Below, one piece after another: positions 50,030 through 57,975 of a stretch of DNA of 64,000 bases. Source of the DNA: CAIZGX01 sp044354975 (GTDB taxonomy: Bacteria; Bacteroidota; Bacteroidia; Flavobacteriales_D; Sanyastnellaceae); assembly GCA_044354975.1 (NCBI GenBank), contig JBIKZA010000001.1:41749-105748 (forward strand). Direction: 5' to 3'. Under the pieces are notes generated by a model. It was given only the letters and a program-made list of their open reading frames with translations. It was not told the DNA's origin and searched no databases. Each line of letters opens with the position of its first letter. Positions within the stretch are counted from its first letter, which is position 1. Position numbers and translations under genes: made by a program.

Positions 50030-50431
50030 ATGCAGCAGTTTGAAGTTTATTCGTTGGAAGAATTAGAGTCGCTCGCTCAGCAATTCATTCAGAAACATCC
50101 ATCGGGTGTATTTTGTGTGGAAGGGGAAATGGGCGCGGGCAAGACAACCTTCATTTCACTTATTGCAAAATTATTGGGGGAGGAAAATACAAGTTCGCCC
50201 ACTTTTTCCTTGGTGAATGAATACCATCTGCGCAACAACGAACGCATTTATCATTTCGATCTATATCGTGTAAAATCAAAAGTCGAACTGCGAGAGTTCG
50301 GCTTCGAAGATTATTTATTCGGCGCTCGCTATGTTTTCATAGAATGGCCGCAAGTGGCCATGGACAACATACACGAACCATCGTTCTTGCGCATTCGCGA
50401 AGAAGAAGGAAAGCGCGTATTTGAATTTTAG
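50030..50431 (+). CDS. tsaE: tRNA threonylcarbamoyladenosine biosynthesis protein TsaE
   Basis: 133-residue ATPase needed, with TsaB/TsaD, for the t6A modification of tRNA. The Walker A motif is GEMGAGKTTFISL, preceded by VFCVEGE; LLGEENTSSPTFSLVNEYH and IYHFDLYRVKS are the family's central segment. The ATG lies directly after the porX stop, so the genes are co-transcribed. The 3' end overlaps a small convergent gene by 4 nt. Confidence 0.93.
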   Translation: MQQFEVYSLEELESLAQQFIQKHPSGVFCVEGEMGAGKTTFISLIAKLLGEENTSSPTFSLVNEYHLRNNERIYHFDLYRVKSKVELREFGFEDYLFGARYVFIEWPQVAMDNIHEPSFLRIREEEGKRVFEF

Positions 50432-50715
50432 TGAGCAGCCTTATGATCTGGAGCAACATGCTCACCAGGAGCAGCTTCAACTTTCACGTCTTCAGTCTTA
50501 ACACCTTCCGCATGATTTGAAGTATCTGCAGTAGCCTTGTGGTCTTCGTGTTTAATCTCTTCCACCTCTTTTGCCGGAACTTCACCAGGAAGTTTAGTCA
50601 TAGGAGGAGCAGCGTTCTGATTAATGCTTACAAACATTAAAGTTAAAATTGCAGCGAATGGAATGATGAACCATAAGAACAATGAACCTTGTTTCGGAGA
50701 ATCTGAATGTGACAT
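50428..50715 (-). CDS. Small single-span membrane protein with acidic, His-rich tail
   Basis: 95 residues from the ATG at 50715 (MSHSDSPKQGSLFLWFIIPF). One membrane helix at about 11-30 is followed by a low-complexity tail rich in Glu, Lys, Ala and His (for example EEIKHEDHKATADTSNHAEG). The histidines could bind metal, but no motif is recognised. The -7 element at 50733-50740 supports this start over the longer frame. Function unknown. Confidence 0.6.
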   Translation of the reverse strand: MSHSDSPKQGSLFLWFIIPFAAILTLMFVSINQNAAPPMTKLPGEVPAKEVEEIKHEDHKATADTSNHAEGVKTEDVKVEAAPGEHVAPDHKAAH

Positions 50716-50732
50716 AGTTTTTATTTGAGGCC

Positions 50733-50740
50733 CAAAAATA
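50733..50740 (-). promoter_or_regulatory. -7 promoter element for the His-rich membrane protein gene
   Basis: Minus-strand TATTTTTG fits TAnnTTTG and lies 17 nt before the ATG at 50715. Confidence 0.45.
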
Positions 50741-50810
50741 GCAGATAATTCCGTGCTTTCAAAAATAATAAGCAAGGTTTCGTAACTTCGGTGAAGAGAA
50801 TACTCATCCT

Positions 50811-52031
50811 ATGGCCCTTCCTAATAAACATTATCATTCTATTGCGCACGAAGCGGCGCTTGCTCCGCAAGAAGAAATGCTGCATGTTGGAAAGAACATG
50901 CAACGCTTAACCATTGGTATTCCTAAGGAAACTTCGTTTCAAGAACGCCGCGTAGCTCTTGCTCCCGAAAGTGTTGGTTTATTGGTGAGCCGAGGTCATG
51001 ATGTAATTATAGAATCAGGCGCTGGAAACGAGAGTAATTTTTTAGATCACGACTACAGCGAATGTGGCGCAACCATCGTGTATGACCGTAAGCAGGTCTT
51101 TCAAGCCAACGTTATCATGAAAGTGGCTCCGCCAAGTTTGGAAGAAATAGAGTTGATGCCCGGAAAGCAAACGCTTATTTCAGCATTGAATTTACCTGTT
51201 CAATCAAAGGAGTGTTTCGTTCAACTTTCAGCAAAGAAAATCACAGCCATCGCTTGGGATTACATTCAAGATAAAAAAGGAATTTACCCCATTGTTCGCG
51301 CAATGGCAGAAATAGCAGGGAATACATCCATCATGTTAGCCGCAGAATACCTGAGCCACCATACCGGGGGAAGAGGACTTATGCTTGGCGGAATTACAGG
51401 TGTTCGTCCAACCGAGGTGGTAATCATTGGTGCCGGAACCGTTGGAGAAAACGCCGCACGCGCTGCCCTGGGTTTAGGTGCAAGTGTGAAGCTTTTCGAT
51501 AACAGTATTTATAAGTTGAAGCGCATTCAGAACGATTTGGGCGTTAACTTGTGGACGAGCACCATTCAACCATCTGAATTGAAACGTGCGTTGACATATG
51601 CCGACGTTGTGATAGGCGCTATTCGCGCGAAGAAAGGAAGAACGCCGGTTGTTGTTTCCGAAGAGATGGTTCAAGGAATGAAAGAAGGAAGTGTGATCGT
51701 AGACGTGAGTATTGACCGCGGTGGGTGTTTCGAAACATCGCAAGTGACCAATCACGAGAATCCTACTTTCCGCAAGCACGGAGTCATTCATTATTGTGTT
51801 CCCAACATTGCAGCGCGTGTTTCAAGAACAGCGTCGTATGCACTCTCAAATATTTTCGCTCCTGTAATTTTAGATTTGGGCGACGAAGGAGGAATCGTGA
51901 ATCTGATTCGAAATCAGAAAGGGTTCCGCAATGGAGTCTACCTCTATCACGGAACCCTCACTAATGAAGACATTGCCACGACTTTCGATTTATCATGGAA
52001 GCCGCTGGAATTGCTTATTGAGGCAATGTAG
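50811..52031 (+). CDS. ald: Alanine dehydrogenase
   Basis: 406-residue NAD-dependent enzyme interconverting L-alanine and pyruvate. The N-terminal domain motif is IGIPKETSFQERRVALAPESV, the substrate region contains VIMKVAPPSLEEI, and the NAD-binding domain has VVIIGAGTVGENAARAALGLGASV. VDVSIDRGGCFETSQVTNHENPTF and VIHYCVPNIAARVSRTASYALSN are family signatures. It carries about 30 extra N-terminal residues before the conserved start, as in other Bacteroidota versions. Its last 17 nt overlap the convergent beta-barrel gene. Confidence 0.92.
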   Translation: MALPNKHYHSIAHEAALAPQEEMLHVGKNMQRLTIGIPKETSFQERRVALAPESVGLLVSRGHDVIIESGAGNESNFLDHDYSECGATIVYDRKQVFQANVIMKVAPPSLEEIELMPGKQTLISALNLPVQSKECFVQLSAKKITAIAWDYIQDKKGIYPIVRAMAEIAGNTSIMLAAEYLSHHTGGRGLMLGGITGVRPTEVVIIGAGTVGENAARAALGLGASVKLFDNSIYKLKRIQNDLGVNLWTSTIQPSELKRALTYADVVIGAIRAKKGRTPVVVSEEMVQGMKEGSVIVDVSIDRGGCFETSQVTNHENPTFRKHGVIHYCVPNIAARVSRTASYALSNIFAPVILDLGDEGGIVNLIRNQKGFRNGVYLYHGTLTNEDIATTFDLSWKPLELLIEAM

Positions 52032-52698
52032 CTTCTTCGCCTGTCGATAGCAAAAATCCAATTGAAAAATTCAAGCGAAGCGCAATACCGTTCTTCACCG
52101 AATTGGTGAAACCACCCGTTAACATTGAATTTCCATCTGTATATTTTCTCGAAGTGATTTTCGTTCCACCCCCAGCGTATACATCAATAATGAAACGGTC
52201 ATCTTTTCCTTGGAATTTTTGATATCCGATTTGCGCTCCGTAAATCGAAACACGCGTGTTTAAATTTTGGAATCCGCCAGTTGGATTAGCGTAATAGTAT
52301 GTTGAATCTGCAGGATCCATTAAATAATCGTTGTACTCATCTAACTGGTTGCTCGAAAAGCGTTGTGAACTATATAATCCGAAATAAAATCCCTCCATGT
52401 TTTTTCTAGTATAAATGCGTACTTCAGGATCTAGAGAAATTCCAGCATTACTGTTGTCTGTGTTTTGCTGAAAGTAGGTTCCTCCAGCTAGGTTTTCAAG
52501 TCCAGAAGATTTTGGAACAAGGTTTTGGCTGAATCCCATCGCAACTGAAATACGCGGTGAATTCGGAATCATGTATTCCGCATGAACAGTGTACTTCATG
52601 TTTCTGAAGAACACGATGGGTGTGTATTTGATCGCAAACTGCGCACTAGCTGAAAGTGTGAAAAGAACAATTGAAAAGAGTAAAAGTGATTTTTTCAT
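52015..52698 (-). CDS. Exported outer-membrane beta-barrel-like protein
   Basis: 227 residues with signal peptide MKKSLLLFSIVLFTLSASAQ and a beta-strand-rich body (YTPIVFFRNMKYTVHAEYMI, FNLSIGFLLS at the end), resembling DUF3575 or OmpW-type small barrels of Bacteroidota. The family is not certain. Its 3' end overlaps ald by 17 nt. It stands alone, with gcvP 76 nt upstream on the same strand. Confidence 0.75.
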   Translation of the reverse strand: MKKSLLLFSIVLFTLSASAQFAIKYTPIVFFRNMKYTVHAEYMIPNSPRISVAMGFSQNLVPKSSGLENLAGGTYFQQNTDNSNAGISLDPEVRIYTRKNMEGFYFGLYSSQRFSSNQLDEYNDYLMDPADSTYYYANPTGGFQNLNTRVSIYGAQIGYQKFQGKDDRFIIDVYAGGGTKITSRKYTDGNSMLTGGFTNSVKNGIALRLNFSIGFLLSTGEEATLPQ

Positions 52699-52774
52699 AA
52701 TGCGTTATTTATTTGAAGTAAAGATAACAAAAAGCCCCACCGAAGTGAGGCATTTTGAAATGTGTAAGGTTGTC

Positions 52775-55606
52775 TTACATGAACGCTTCCATAGGCGGAC
52801 AAGTACATACCAAGTTTCTATCTCCGTATGCGTTGTCTACACGACCCACGCTGGTCCAGAATTTATTTTCACGCAAGCCTGGCATTGGGTAAGCCGCAGC
52901 GCTGCGAGTGTATGGGTGAGTCCACTCGTCTGCAGTCAATTCTTGCGCAGTATGTGGCGCCATCTTCAACATGTTGTCATGCTTATCTGCTGCACCGCTT
53001 TCAATGTCTGAAATTTCTTTTTTAATTTGAATCATGGCGTCGCAGAAACGATCCAATTCAACCAACGGCTCGCTCTCTGTAGGTTCAATCATAACTGTTC
53101 CAGCTACCGGGAAAGAGACAGTTGGCGCGTGGAATCCATAGTCCATCAAACGCTTCGCGATGTCTTCCACTTCCACCCCGAAAGATTTGAATGAACGACA
53201 ATCTAAAATCATTTCGTGTGCAACGTGACCGTTCGTTCCTGTGTAAAGAACATCGTAATGACCTTTCAATTTTGCCTTCATATAGTTCGCGTTAAGAATG
53301 GCGTACTTCGTTGCATCAGCCACTCCGTCGAATCCTAACATCTTAATGTAACCGTATGAAATTAACAAGATCAATGCACTTCCGAATGGAGCAGAACTAA
53401 CACCGTTAATGGCATGCTCTCCACCTGTTTTCACAAATGCGTTTGAAGGAAGGAATGGCGTTAAGTGCGCTGCCACACCAATAGGTCCCATTCCAGGTCC
53501 GCCACCACCGTGAGGAATAGCGAAAGTTTTGTGCAAGTTCAAGTGACAAACGTCTGCGCCAATGTTACCCGGATTGGTTAAACCAACCTGAGCGTTCATG
53601 TTCGCACCGTCCATATAAACTTGTCCGCCATTGGCGTGAATAATATCTGTAATCTCGTTGATGGCTTCTTCGAATACACCGTGTGTAGAAGGGTAAGTCA
53701 CCATTAACGCTGCAAGATTGTCTTTGTGTAATTCTGCTTTTTCGCGAAGATCAGCAACGTCAACGTTTCCGTTCTCGTCACACTTCGTTACCACAACATT
53801 CAATCCAGCCATTACTGCAGATGCAGGGTTGGTTCCGTGTGCTGAAGATGGAATTAAACAGATATTTCTGTGTCCTTCACCGCGACTGCGGTGATAAGCC
53901 ATGATTACTAATAATCCAGACAACTCACCTTGAGCACCTGAGTTAGGTTGAAGTGAAACACCAGCGAAGCCAGTACATTCACACAAATCTTTCTCAAGTT
54001 CTACCAACATCTTTTGGTAGCCCATTGTTTGATTCGCTGGCGCGAAAGGATGAATGCTGTTGAACTCAGGCCAAGACAATGGCATCATTTCACTCGTAGC
54101 ATTCAATTTCATGGTGCAAGACCCCAAAGGAATCATTGCGTGAGCCAAAGACAAATCTTTGTTCTCTAATTTCTTCATGTAACGCAACATTTCTGTTTCA
54201 CTGTGGTGTGAATTGAAATGCGGATGAGTCATGTAATCAGACGTTCTTGCCATAGAACCGAATGAACATTCGGTAGTTAAACTCACAGACCCTTCTTTTC
54301 CAGTTAGAATGAAATACAATTCATTCAAGTCTGCAGGCTTCGTTGCTTCATTCAAAGAAAGACTTAAACCGCCAGCGTGGAAATACATGTTCACGTTGTG
54401 TGAAGCTGCACGTTCTTGAATTCCTGCGTCTGTAGAAGCAATAGTTAACGTATCGTAAAACGAAGTGTTCACCACATTCATTCCTGCGCTTACTAATGCG
54501 TTGCGCAATGAATGCGTGTACGTATGAATGCGCGTAGCAATGCTCTTCACTCCTTTTGGTCCGTGATATACACCATACATAGAAGCCATTACAGCCAACA
54601 AGGCTTGCGCCGTACAAATGTTTGAAGTAGCTTTTTCTCTGCGAATATGTTGCTCGCGCGTTTGAAGCGCCATGCGATAAGCCGTGTTCCCGTGACGATC
54701 TTTCGAAACACCAATGATACGTCCTGGCATATTGCGTTTGAAATCTTCTTTCGTTGCGAAGAACGCAGCGTGTGGTCCACCGAATCCCATTGGAACACCG
54801 AAGCGTTGTGAGTTTCCGAAACACAAATCTGCTCCCCATTCACCCGGAGGTGTTAATGTTGCCAATGCCATTAGATCAGATGCAACTGAAACGTATACGT
54901 CGTTTGCATGCGCACCTTCACAGAAAAGTGAATAATCTTCTACACTTCCTTCTGCATTTGGGAATTGAACACAAGCTCCGAAAAATTCTGGAGTGAATAC
55001 ATGCGTCTTATAATCGCCAATCACCAACTCAATGCCGAGGTGGAAAGCGCGTCCTGTCAATACATCTATTGTCTGTGGGAAAGTCTTTGCGTCTACGAAG
55101 TACTTGTTTGCTCCGGCTTGCTCTTTCGCTCTTGAACGGCTGTGGAAGAACAAAATCATGGCTTCCGCTCCTGCAGTTCCTTCATCCAATAAACTTCCAT
55201 TTGCAATAGGCAATGAAGTTAAATCGGTAACCATGGTCTGGAAGTTCAAGATTGCCTCTAGACGTCCCTGAGCAATCTCGGCTTGGTAAGGAGTATAGGC
55301 CGTATACCATCCTGGATTTTCGAAAATATTTCTTAAGATAACCGTCGGAGTAAAGGTCGGGTGGTAACCCAAACCAATGTAGTTTTTTGCAACCACATTC
55401 ATTTTACCTAGGTCCCAGATGTGAGTTAAATACTCGTCTTCGCTTAGCGCATTCGTGATATTTAACGGAGCTTTCAAGCGTATGTGCGCAGGAACAGTCT
55501 CGTTAATCAATTGGTCAATAGAGTTCACACCAATGGTTTGTAACATGTGTGAGACTTCTTCTTGGCGAGGGCCGTTGTGGCGATCTCTAAAATTAGTTGA
55601 TGACAT
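52775..55606 (-). CDS. gcvP: Glycine dehydrogenase (decarboxylating), P protein
   Basis: 943-residue, single-chain P protein of the glycine cleavage system, a PLP enzyme that decarboxylates glycine and transfers the aminomethyl group to H protein. The PLP lysine is in HLNLHKTFAIPHGGGGPGMGPIG; other signatures are NVVAKNYIGLGYHPTFTPTVILRN, PYQAEIAQGRLEAILNFQTMV and DEGTAGAEAM. The start at 55606 (MSSTNFRDRHNG) is preferred over the longer frame because a complete promoter lies at 55627-55655. Lpd, the L protein, is at 45.9 kb; H and T proteins are not in the window. Confidence 0.96.
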   Translation of the reverse strand: MSSTNFRDRHNGPRQEEVSHMLQTIGVNSIDQLINETVPAHIRLKAPLNITNALSEDEYLTHIWDLGKMNVVAKNYIGLGYHPTFTPTVILRNIFENPGWYTAYTPYQAEIAQGRLEAILNFQTMVTDLTSLPIANGSLLDEGTAGAEAMILFFHSRSRAKEQAGANKYFVDAKTFPQTIDVLTGRAFHLGIELVIGDYKTHVFTPEFFGACVQFPNAEGSVEDYSLFCEGAHANDVYVSVASDLMALATLTPPGEWGADLCFGNSQRFGVPMGFGGPHAAFFATKEDFKRNMPGRIIGVSKDRHGNTAYRMALQTREQHIRREKATSNICTAQALLAVMASMYGVYHGPKGVKSIATRIHTYTHSLRNALVSAGMNVVNTSFYDTLTIASTDAGIQERAASHNVNMYFHAGGLSLSLNEATKPADLNELYFILTGKEGSVSLTTECSFGSMARTSDYMTHPHFNSHHSETEMLRYMKKLENKDLSLAHAMIPLGSCTMKLNATSEMMPLSWPEFNSIHPFAPANQTMGYQKMLVELEKDLCECTGFAGVSLQPNSGAQGELSGLLVIMAYHRSRGEGHRNICLIPSSAHGTNPASAVMAGLNVVVTKCDENGNVDVADLREKAELHKDNLAALMVTYPSTHGVFEEAINEITDIIHANGGQVYMDGANMNAQVGLTNPGNIGADVCHLNLHKTFAIPHGGGGPGMGPIGVAAHLTPFLPSNAFVKTGGEHAINGVSSAPFGSALILLISYGYIKMLGFDGVADATKYAILNANYMKAKLKGHYDVLYTGTNGHVAHEMILDCRSFKSFGVEVEDIAKRLMDYGFHAPTVSFPVAGTVMIEPTESEPLVELDRFCDAMIQIKKEISDIESGAADKHDNMLKMAPHTAQELTADEWTHPYTRSAAAYPMPGLRENKFWTSVGRVDNAYGDRNLVCTCPPMEAFM

Positions 55607-55626
55607 ACATTTTGTCTTTAGGTCAG

Positions 55627-55655
55627 CAAATATAGGTAACGCCTTTCTACACAAA
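55627..55655 (-). promoter_or_regulatory. Complete promoter for gcvP (-33 TTTG, -7 TATATTTG)
   Basis: On the minus strand TTTG (55652-55655) and TATATTTG (55627-55634) are 17 nt apart, matching the Bacteroidota TTTG-N17-23-TAnnTTTG promoter. The leader to ATG 55606 is about 15-20 nt, too short for a glycine riboswitch. Confidence 0.65.
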
Positions 55656-55680
55656 TCACAAGATTTTTGTCATCGTGTTG

Positions 55681-55688
55681 TACTTTTG
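55681..55688 (+). promoter_or_regulatory. -7 promoter element for the fRMsr gene
   Basis: TACTTTTG fits TAnnTTTG and ends 7 nt before the ATG at 55696. Confidence 0.45.
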
Positions 55689-55695
55689 AACTTCT

Positions 55696-56181
55696 ATGTC
55701 TGAATTACCAACTATCTCGAAAGAGCTTTCGAAGGAAAAACGCTACAAAGCCGCTTGTGCGCAGACTTTTGCCTTGTGTAACGGCGAACCGAATTTTATT
55801 GCGAAAGCCGGAAATGTAATGGCCTTACTGAAAGAAAATTTCGATTTTCTTTGGGTGGGGATCTATATCGTGAATAACAACGCCCTGAATCTGTTCGTTT
55901 TTCAAGGCCCTGTGGCCTGCACGCAAATTGCACACGGCAAAGGTGTTTGCGGAACCTCTTGGGCCAACGCGGCTTCGATTATTGTTCCCAACGTAGATGA
56001 ATTTCCTGGACACATTGCTTGCAGCAGCGCTTCCAAAAGCGAAATTGTAGTTCCGATTATCAAGGGGAATGAAGTCATTGGGGTGTTAGACGTTGACAGC
56101 ACACAACTCGATTTTTTCGACGAAGATGATCTAACAGGCTTGGAAGAAATAGCGAATATTTTAGCGAATGAAGTTTTTTAA
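55696..56181 (+). CDS. msrC: GAF-domain free methionine-(R)-sulfoxide reductase (fRMsr)
   Basis: 161 residues forming one GAF domain. The three catalytic/redox cysteines fall at C75 (GPVACTQIAHG), C85 (GKGVCGTSWA) and C109 (HIACSSASK), the same spacing as C84, C94 and C118 of E. coli MsrC (offset nine). The enzyme reduces free methionine-R-sulfoxide using thioredoxin. Its stop overlaps the next gene by 14 nt, so translation is coupled to a lipoprotein of unknown role. Confidence 0.92.
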   Translation: MSELPTISKELSKEKRYKAACAQTFALCNGEPNFIAKAGNVMALLKENFDFLWVGIYIVNNNALNLFVFQGPVACTQIAHGKGVCGTSWANAASIIVPNVDEFPGHIACSSASKSEIVVPIIKGNEVIGVLDVDSTQLDFFDEDDLTGLEEIANILANEVF

Positions 56182-57736
56182 TCTTCGAAATAGCATCGTT
56201 ATTGGAAGCGCACTCTTAGCAGTGGGTTGCGCGCAAGTGCGTGGATTAAACGGCGGAGCGAAGGACGTTACTCCACCGAAATTACTCGCGCAAAGCATAG
56301 ACTCTTTCGCCACGAACGTGGCTACAAATACGCTCGTGTTGAACTTCGATGAGTACGTACAAGCCGGTGCAGCCAGCGAAGTCATTGTCTCTCCAGCTTT
56401 AAAACAACCGGCCACGTTAATATGCAACAAACGATTGGCGATGCTTTCGTGGGACGACACCCTGAAGGCGAACACGACATACACGATAGAATTCGGCAAT
56501 GCCATTTCAGATATTACCGAAGGAAATAAGGCTTCACTGAATTTTGTTTTCTCAACGGGAAGCACACTCGATTCGGCGTCAATAACCGGAGCGGTTTACG
56601 ATGCGCAAAAAGGCTCGGTGCCTGAAAAGACAGTGGTAATACTGTATTCAGATAGTTTATTGGGTGAAGTGGCCTATGCAAAAAAGGTAAACGAGAAAGG
56701 AGTGTTTACGTTCAAGTATTTGCCGAAGGCGAACTTTCACATTGCAGCTTTTTCCGATTTGAACGAAAACAGAATTTGGGATGAAAATGAAGTCGGCGAT
56801 TTCATGGAACAACCCATTTCAACAGAACAAATTTACCCGTTGAATTTGCGCTTCTCTCCAAAGAAAGTTGATAAGATTACAGAAGAAATGTTCAAGACAG
56901 ATTCTGTTGGGAGTGGCTTCATTGTTGGCGCTCACGGCATGATTGAAAAAATAAAACTGTCTGCAACAACGGTGAGTGTGCCTTTCAGATACGGATCATT
57001 GAACAACAGTGACACGTTGTTTTTTGCTTTAGGTGGAAGAGAGGGTCTGACGCTTATCAATAATTTCGAAGGCGTTACTTATTCGTTCAACGAACAACCT
57101 GCAGATACCTTGAGTGTTTTTGTGGCCAAGTCGCCGAAGCTGAAGAAATTCAAATTTTCAGGGGCTATTCAGCAAGATACGAAATCACTTATTTTAGTGA
57201 AAGCGCCGGCATATGCAATGTTGAAGCGCAGCACCTGCGAAATCACCATTCACGGAATTCAAGCTTCAGCAACTATTGTTGAAACGGATTCACCTCTTCA
57301 TTATGCTGTTCAAACAGATGCCAATTTGAGCGAGTTAACCGGAAATGGAAGCATACGCATTTTACCCAGCGCTTGGGAAACAGCTTATGGAACAACTAAC
57401 GATACCCTTCAATTGAATTTTGAATTTCCATCTGCTGAAAAATTAGGAAATCTTGAATTGTCGATTCCGTTGCTCGAAGACAAAAGCTTTAAGAAATTCG
57501 TTGAGCTTCGCAATGAAAAAGGAACTGTTGTTCGAAAGGTAGACTATTCTGAAACGCTTGTTTTTAGTGGTATTCAGCCAGGGAAATACACTGTTCGTTT
57601 GGTGCACGATGTGAATCGAAACGGGCAATGGGACATTGCGGATCTTCAACAAAAAATAAGATGCGAACCCGTAAATGTATTTTCAAAGCCCATTGAAGTC
57701 CGTGCCAATTGGAGCGTAAAGGTTATTTTGAATTAG
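56168..57736 (+). CDS. Lipoprotein with Ig-like (Big_5/SbsA-type) domain
   Basis: 522 residues. The lipobox is AVGC (Cys21) after a hydrophobic stretch. An Ig-like domain of the SbsA/Big_5 type starts at KDVTPPKLLAQSIDSFATNVATNTLVLNFDEYV (about 30-135), followed by a CNA-B-like or transthyretin-like segment (ITGAVYDAQKGSVPEKTVVILYS ... FSDLNENRIWDENE), and further beta domains. The second FSxLNxNxxWD-like motif recurs near the C-terminus (VRLVHDVNRNGQWDIADLQ), suggesting a repeated module. It is probably surface-exposed; function unknown. It overlaps the fRMsr gene. Confidence 0.8.
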   Translation: MKFFNLRNSIVIGSALLAVGCAQVRGLNGGAKDVTPPKLLAQSIDSFATNVATNTLVLNFDEYVQAGAASEVIVSPALKQPATLICNKRLAMLSWDDTLKANTTYTIEFGNAISDITEGNKASLNFVFSTGSTLDSASITGAVYDAQKGSVPEKTVVILYSDSLLGEVAYAKKVNEKGVFTFKYLPKANFHIAAFSDLNENRIWDENEVGDFMEQPISTEQIYPLNLRFSPKKVDKITEEMFKTDSVGSGFIVGAHGMIEKIKLSATTVSVPFRYGSLNNSDTLFFALGGREGLTLINNFEGVTYSFNEQPADTLSVFVAKSPKLKKFKFSGAIQQDTKSLILVKAPAYAMLKRSTCEITIHGIQASATIVETDSPLHYAVQTDANLSELTGNGSIRILPSAWETAYGTTNDTLQLNFEFPSAEKLGNLELSIPLLEDKSFKKFVELRNEKGTVVRKVDYSETLVFSGIQPGKYTVRLVHDVNRNGQWDIADLQQKIRCEPVNVFSKPIEVRANWSVKVILN

Positions 57737-57975
57737 AACTTCAATCGGGAAGATCGTATTTTGAAAATAGGTGTCTTCTTGTTTTCGCACCACGTGCGAA
57801 CAATTTCCTTCGAATCGTAATCTCCCGCTTTCCAGTAAATGCTTGATGAAATAATGAAAAGAACCGATTTTTTTTAAAAGAAGAGTGTTCAACACTTTTT
57901 GAATTAGTGCCTGTTTTTCGAACTTAATGATGTTCCTTTACACTACCAAAACCATGATTAAGTAAACTAGACCTC

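Noticed and set aside
55607..55680. Glycine riboswitch upstream of gcvP
   Set aside because: The promoter leaves a leader of only about 15-20 nt before the ATG, too short for the aptamer, and no tandem-aptamer fold is seen.
57683..57975. 70-codon minus-strand frame after the lipoprotein gene
   Set aside because: It overlaps the end of the lipoprotein gene antisense and has no promoter element or recognisable features. The gap holds only a small inverted repeat (TTCGCAC/GTGCGAA, 57784-57800).
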